NCBI GenBank assembly: GCA_025965755.1
Contig: JAOPWI010000337.1
Span: 1-5,700 of the forward strand
From: Frankiales bacterium
GTDB lineage: Bacteria; Actinomycetota; Actinomycetes; Mycobacteriales; SCTD01
Direction: 5' to 3'
Length of the DNA: 5,700 nt
In this document: positions 5,595-5,700 of the stretch, in pieces
Numbering within the stretch: the first letter of the stretch is position 1
Layout: each line of letters opens with the position of its first letter
Notes under the pieces: model-generated
Databases searched by the model: none
Seen by the model: the letters and a program-made list of their open reading frames with translations, nothing else
Told to the model about the DNA's origin: nothing
Position numbers and translations under genes: made by a program

Positions 5595-5700
5595 CTGATC
5601 GCGCACTGCAAGTAGCGGATGGCCGCCTACAAGTACCCGCGCACTGTCGTCCTGCTCGACGATCTGCCGAATACGGTCACCGGCAAGATCCTGCGCCGCG
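5595..5700 (+). other. C-terminal continuation of the synthetase beyond in-frame TAG
   Basis: In the same frame as the gene from 4068, the bases after TAG 5592-5594 read LIAHCK, a second TAG (5613-5615), then RMAAYKYPR, TVVLLDDLP and NTVTGKILRR to the window edge. This is the conserved end of FadD-like synthetases, with the A10 catalytic lysine at 5685-5687 (codon 540). Both TAG codons fall where relatives usually carry Glu (PEELIAHC and RERMAAYKYPR patterns, from memory of the family), so each is one G-to-T change from GAG. Only about ten to twenty further codons would be expected beyond the edge. It is either the remnant of a pseudogene or a part translated by readthrough or recoding. Confidence 0.8.

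Noticed and set aside
3843..5606. Upstream extension of the XRE-TetR frame across the whole synthetase gene
   Set aside because: The extension is the antisense shadow of the synthetase; the regulator has its own ribosome site and ATG at 3842.
5619..5700. Restart at ATG 5619 making a separate C-terminal fragment
   Set aside because: No ribosome site precedes it, and a free 30-40 residue lid fragment is not a known functional form of this family.
1..5700. CRISPR array, tRNA or rRNA gene, insertion sequence or attachment site
   Set aside because: I looked for spaced direct repeats, cloverleaf-like runs and transposase-like proteins and saw none.

Overview
The window is very GC-rich, with dense codon-third-position G/C, GTG as well as ATG starts, TGA as the stop of every complete gene, and long open shadow frames on both strands. 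Together with the protein families this points to a high-GC actinobacterium. A Geodermatophilales- or Pseudonocardiales-like soil lineage is a guess, not something the sequence proves.

Layout. (1) 1-240, minus strand: 5' end of a regulator with an XRE-type helix-turn-helix, running off the left edge. (2) 241-503: divergent promoter region with two copies of the palindrome GAGCG-NN-CGCTC. (3) 504-1592 and 1637-2911, plus strand: a two-gene operon of a PRISE-type (progesterone 5-beta-reductase/iridoid synthase-like) NADPH enone reductase and an ACAD10/11-like acyl-CoA dehydrogenase. (4) 2917-2963: a perfect 23-bp inverted repeat serving as a shared terminator between convergent genes. (5) 2958-3842, minus strand: a complete regulator in which an N-terminal XRE HTH is fused to a TetR repressor; its first 75 or so residues are clearly paralogous to the regulator at the left edge. 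(6) 3843-4067: a second divergent promoter region with a third copy of the same palindrome and a 13-codon upstream ORF. (7) 4068 to the right edge, plus strand: an AMP-forming acyl-CoA synthetase whose reading frame is cut by two TAG codons (5592-5594 and 5613-5615), while the frame beyond them still encodes the conserved C-terminal end with the A10 catalytic lysine.

How the parts may work together (inference). The synthetase would activate a carboxylic acid as its CoA thioester, the ACAD11-like flavoprotein would act on an acyl-CoA, and the PRISE reductase would reduce an activated C=C bond (enone/enal). This is a plausible catabolic module for a terpenoid-, steroid- or hydroxy-acid-like compound. 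The two paralogous XRE-TetR regulators, each divergent from an enzyme gene, and the palindrome shared by both promoter regions and absent elsewhere in the window suggest one regulon, probably responsive to an acyl-CoA intermediate. The observations most worth a second look are the paired in-frame TAG codons, the three-site palindrome, and the duplicated dual-HTH regulators.
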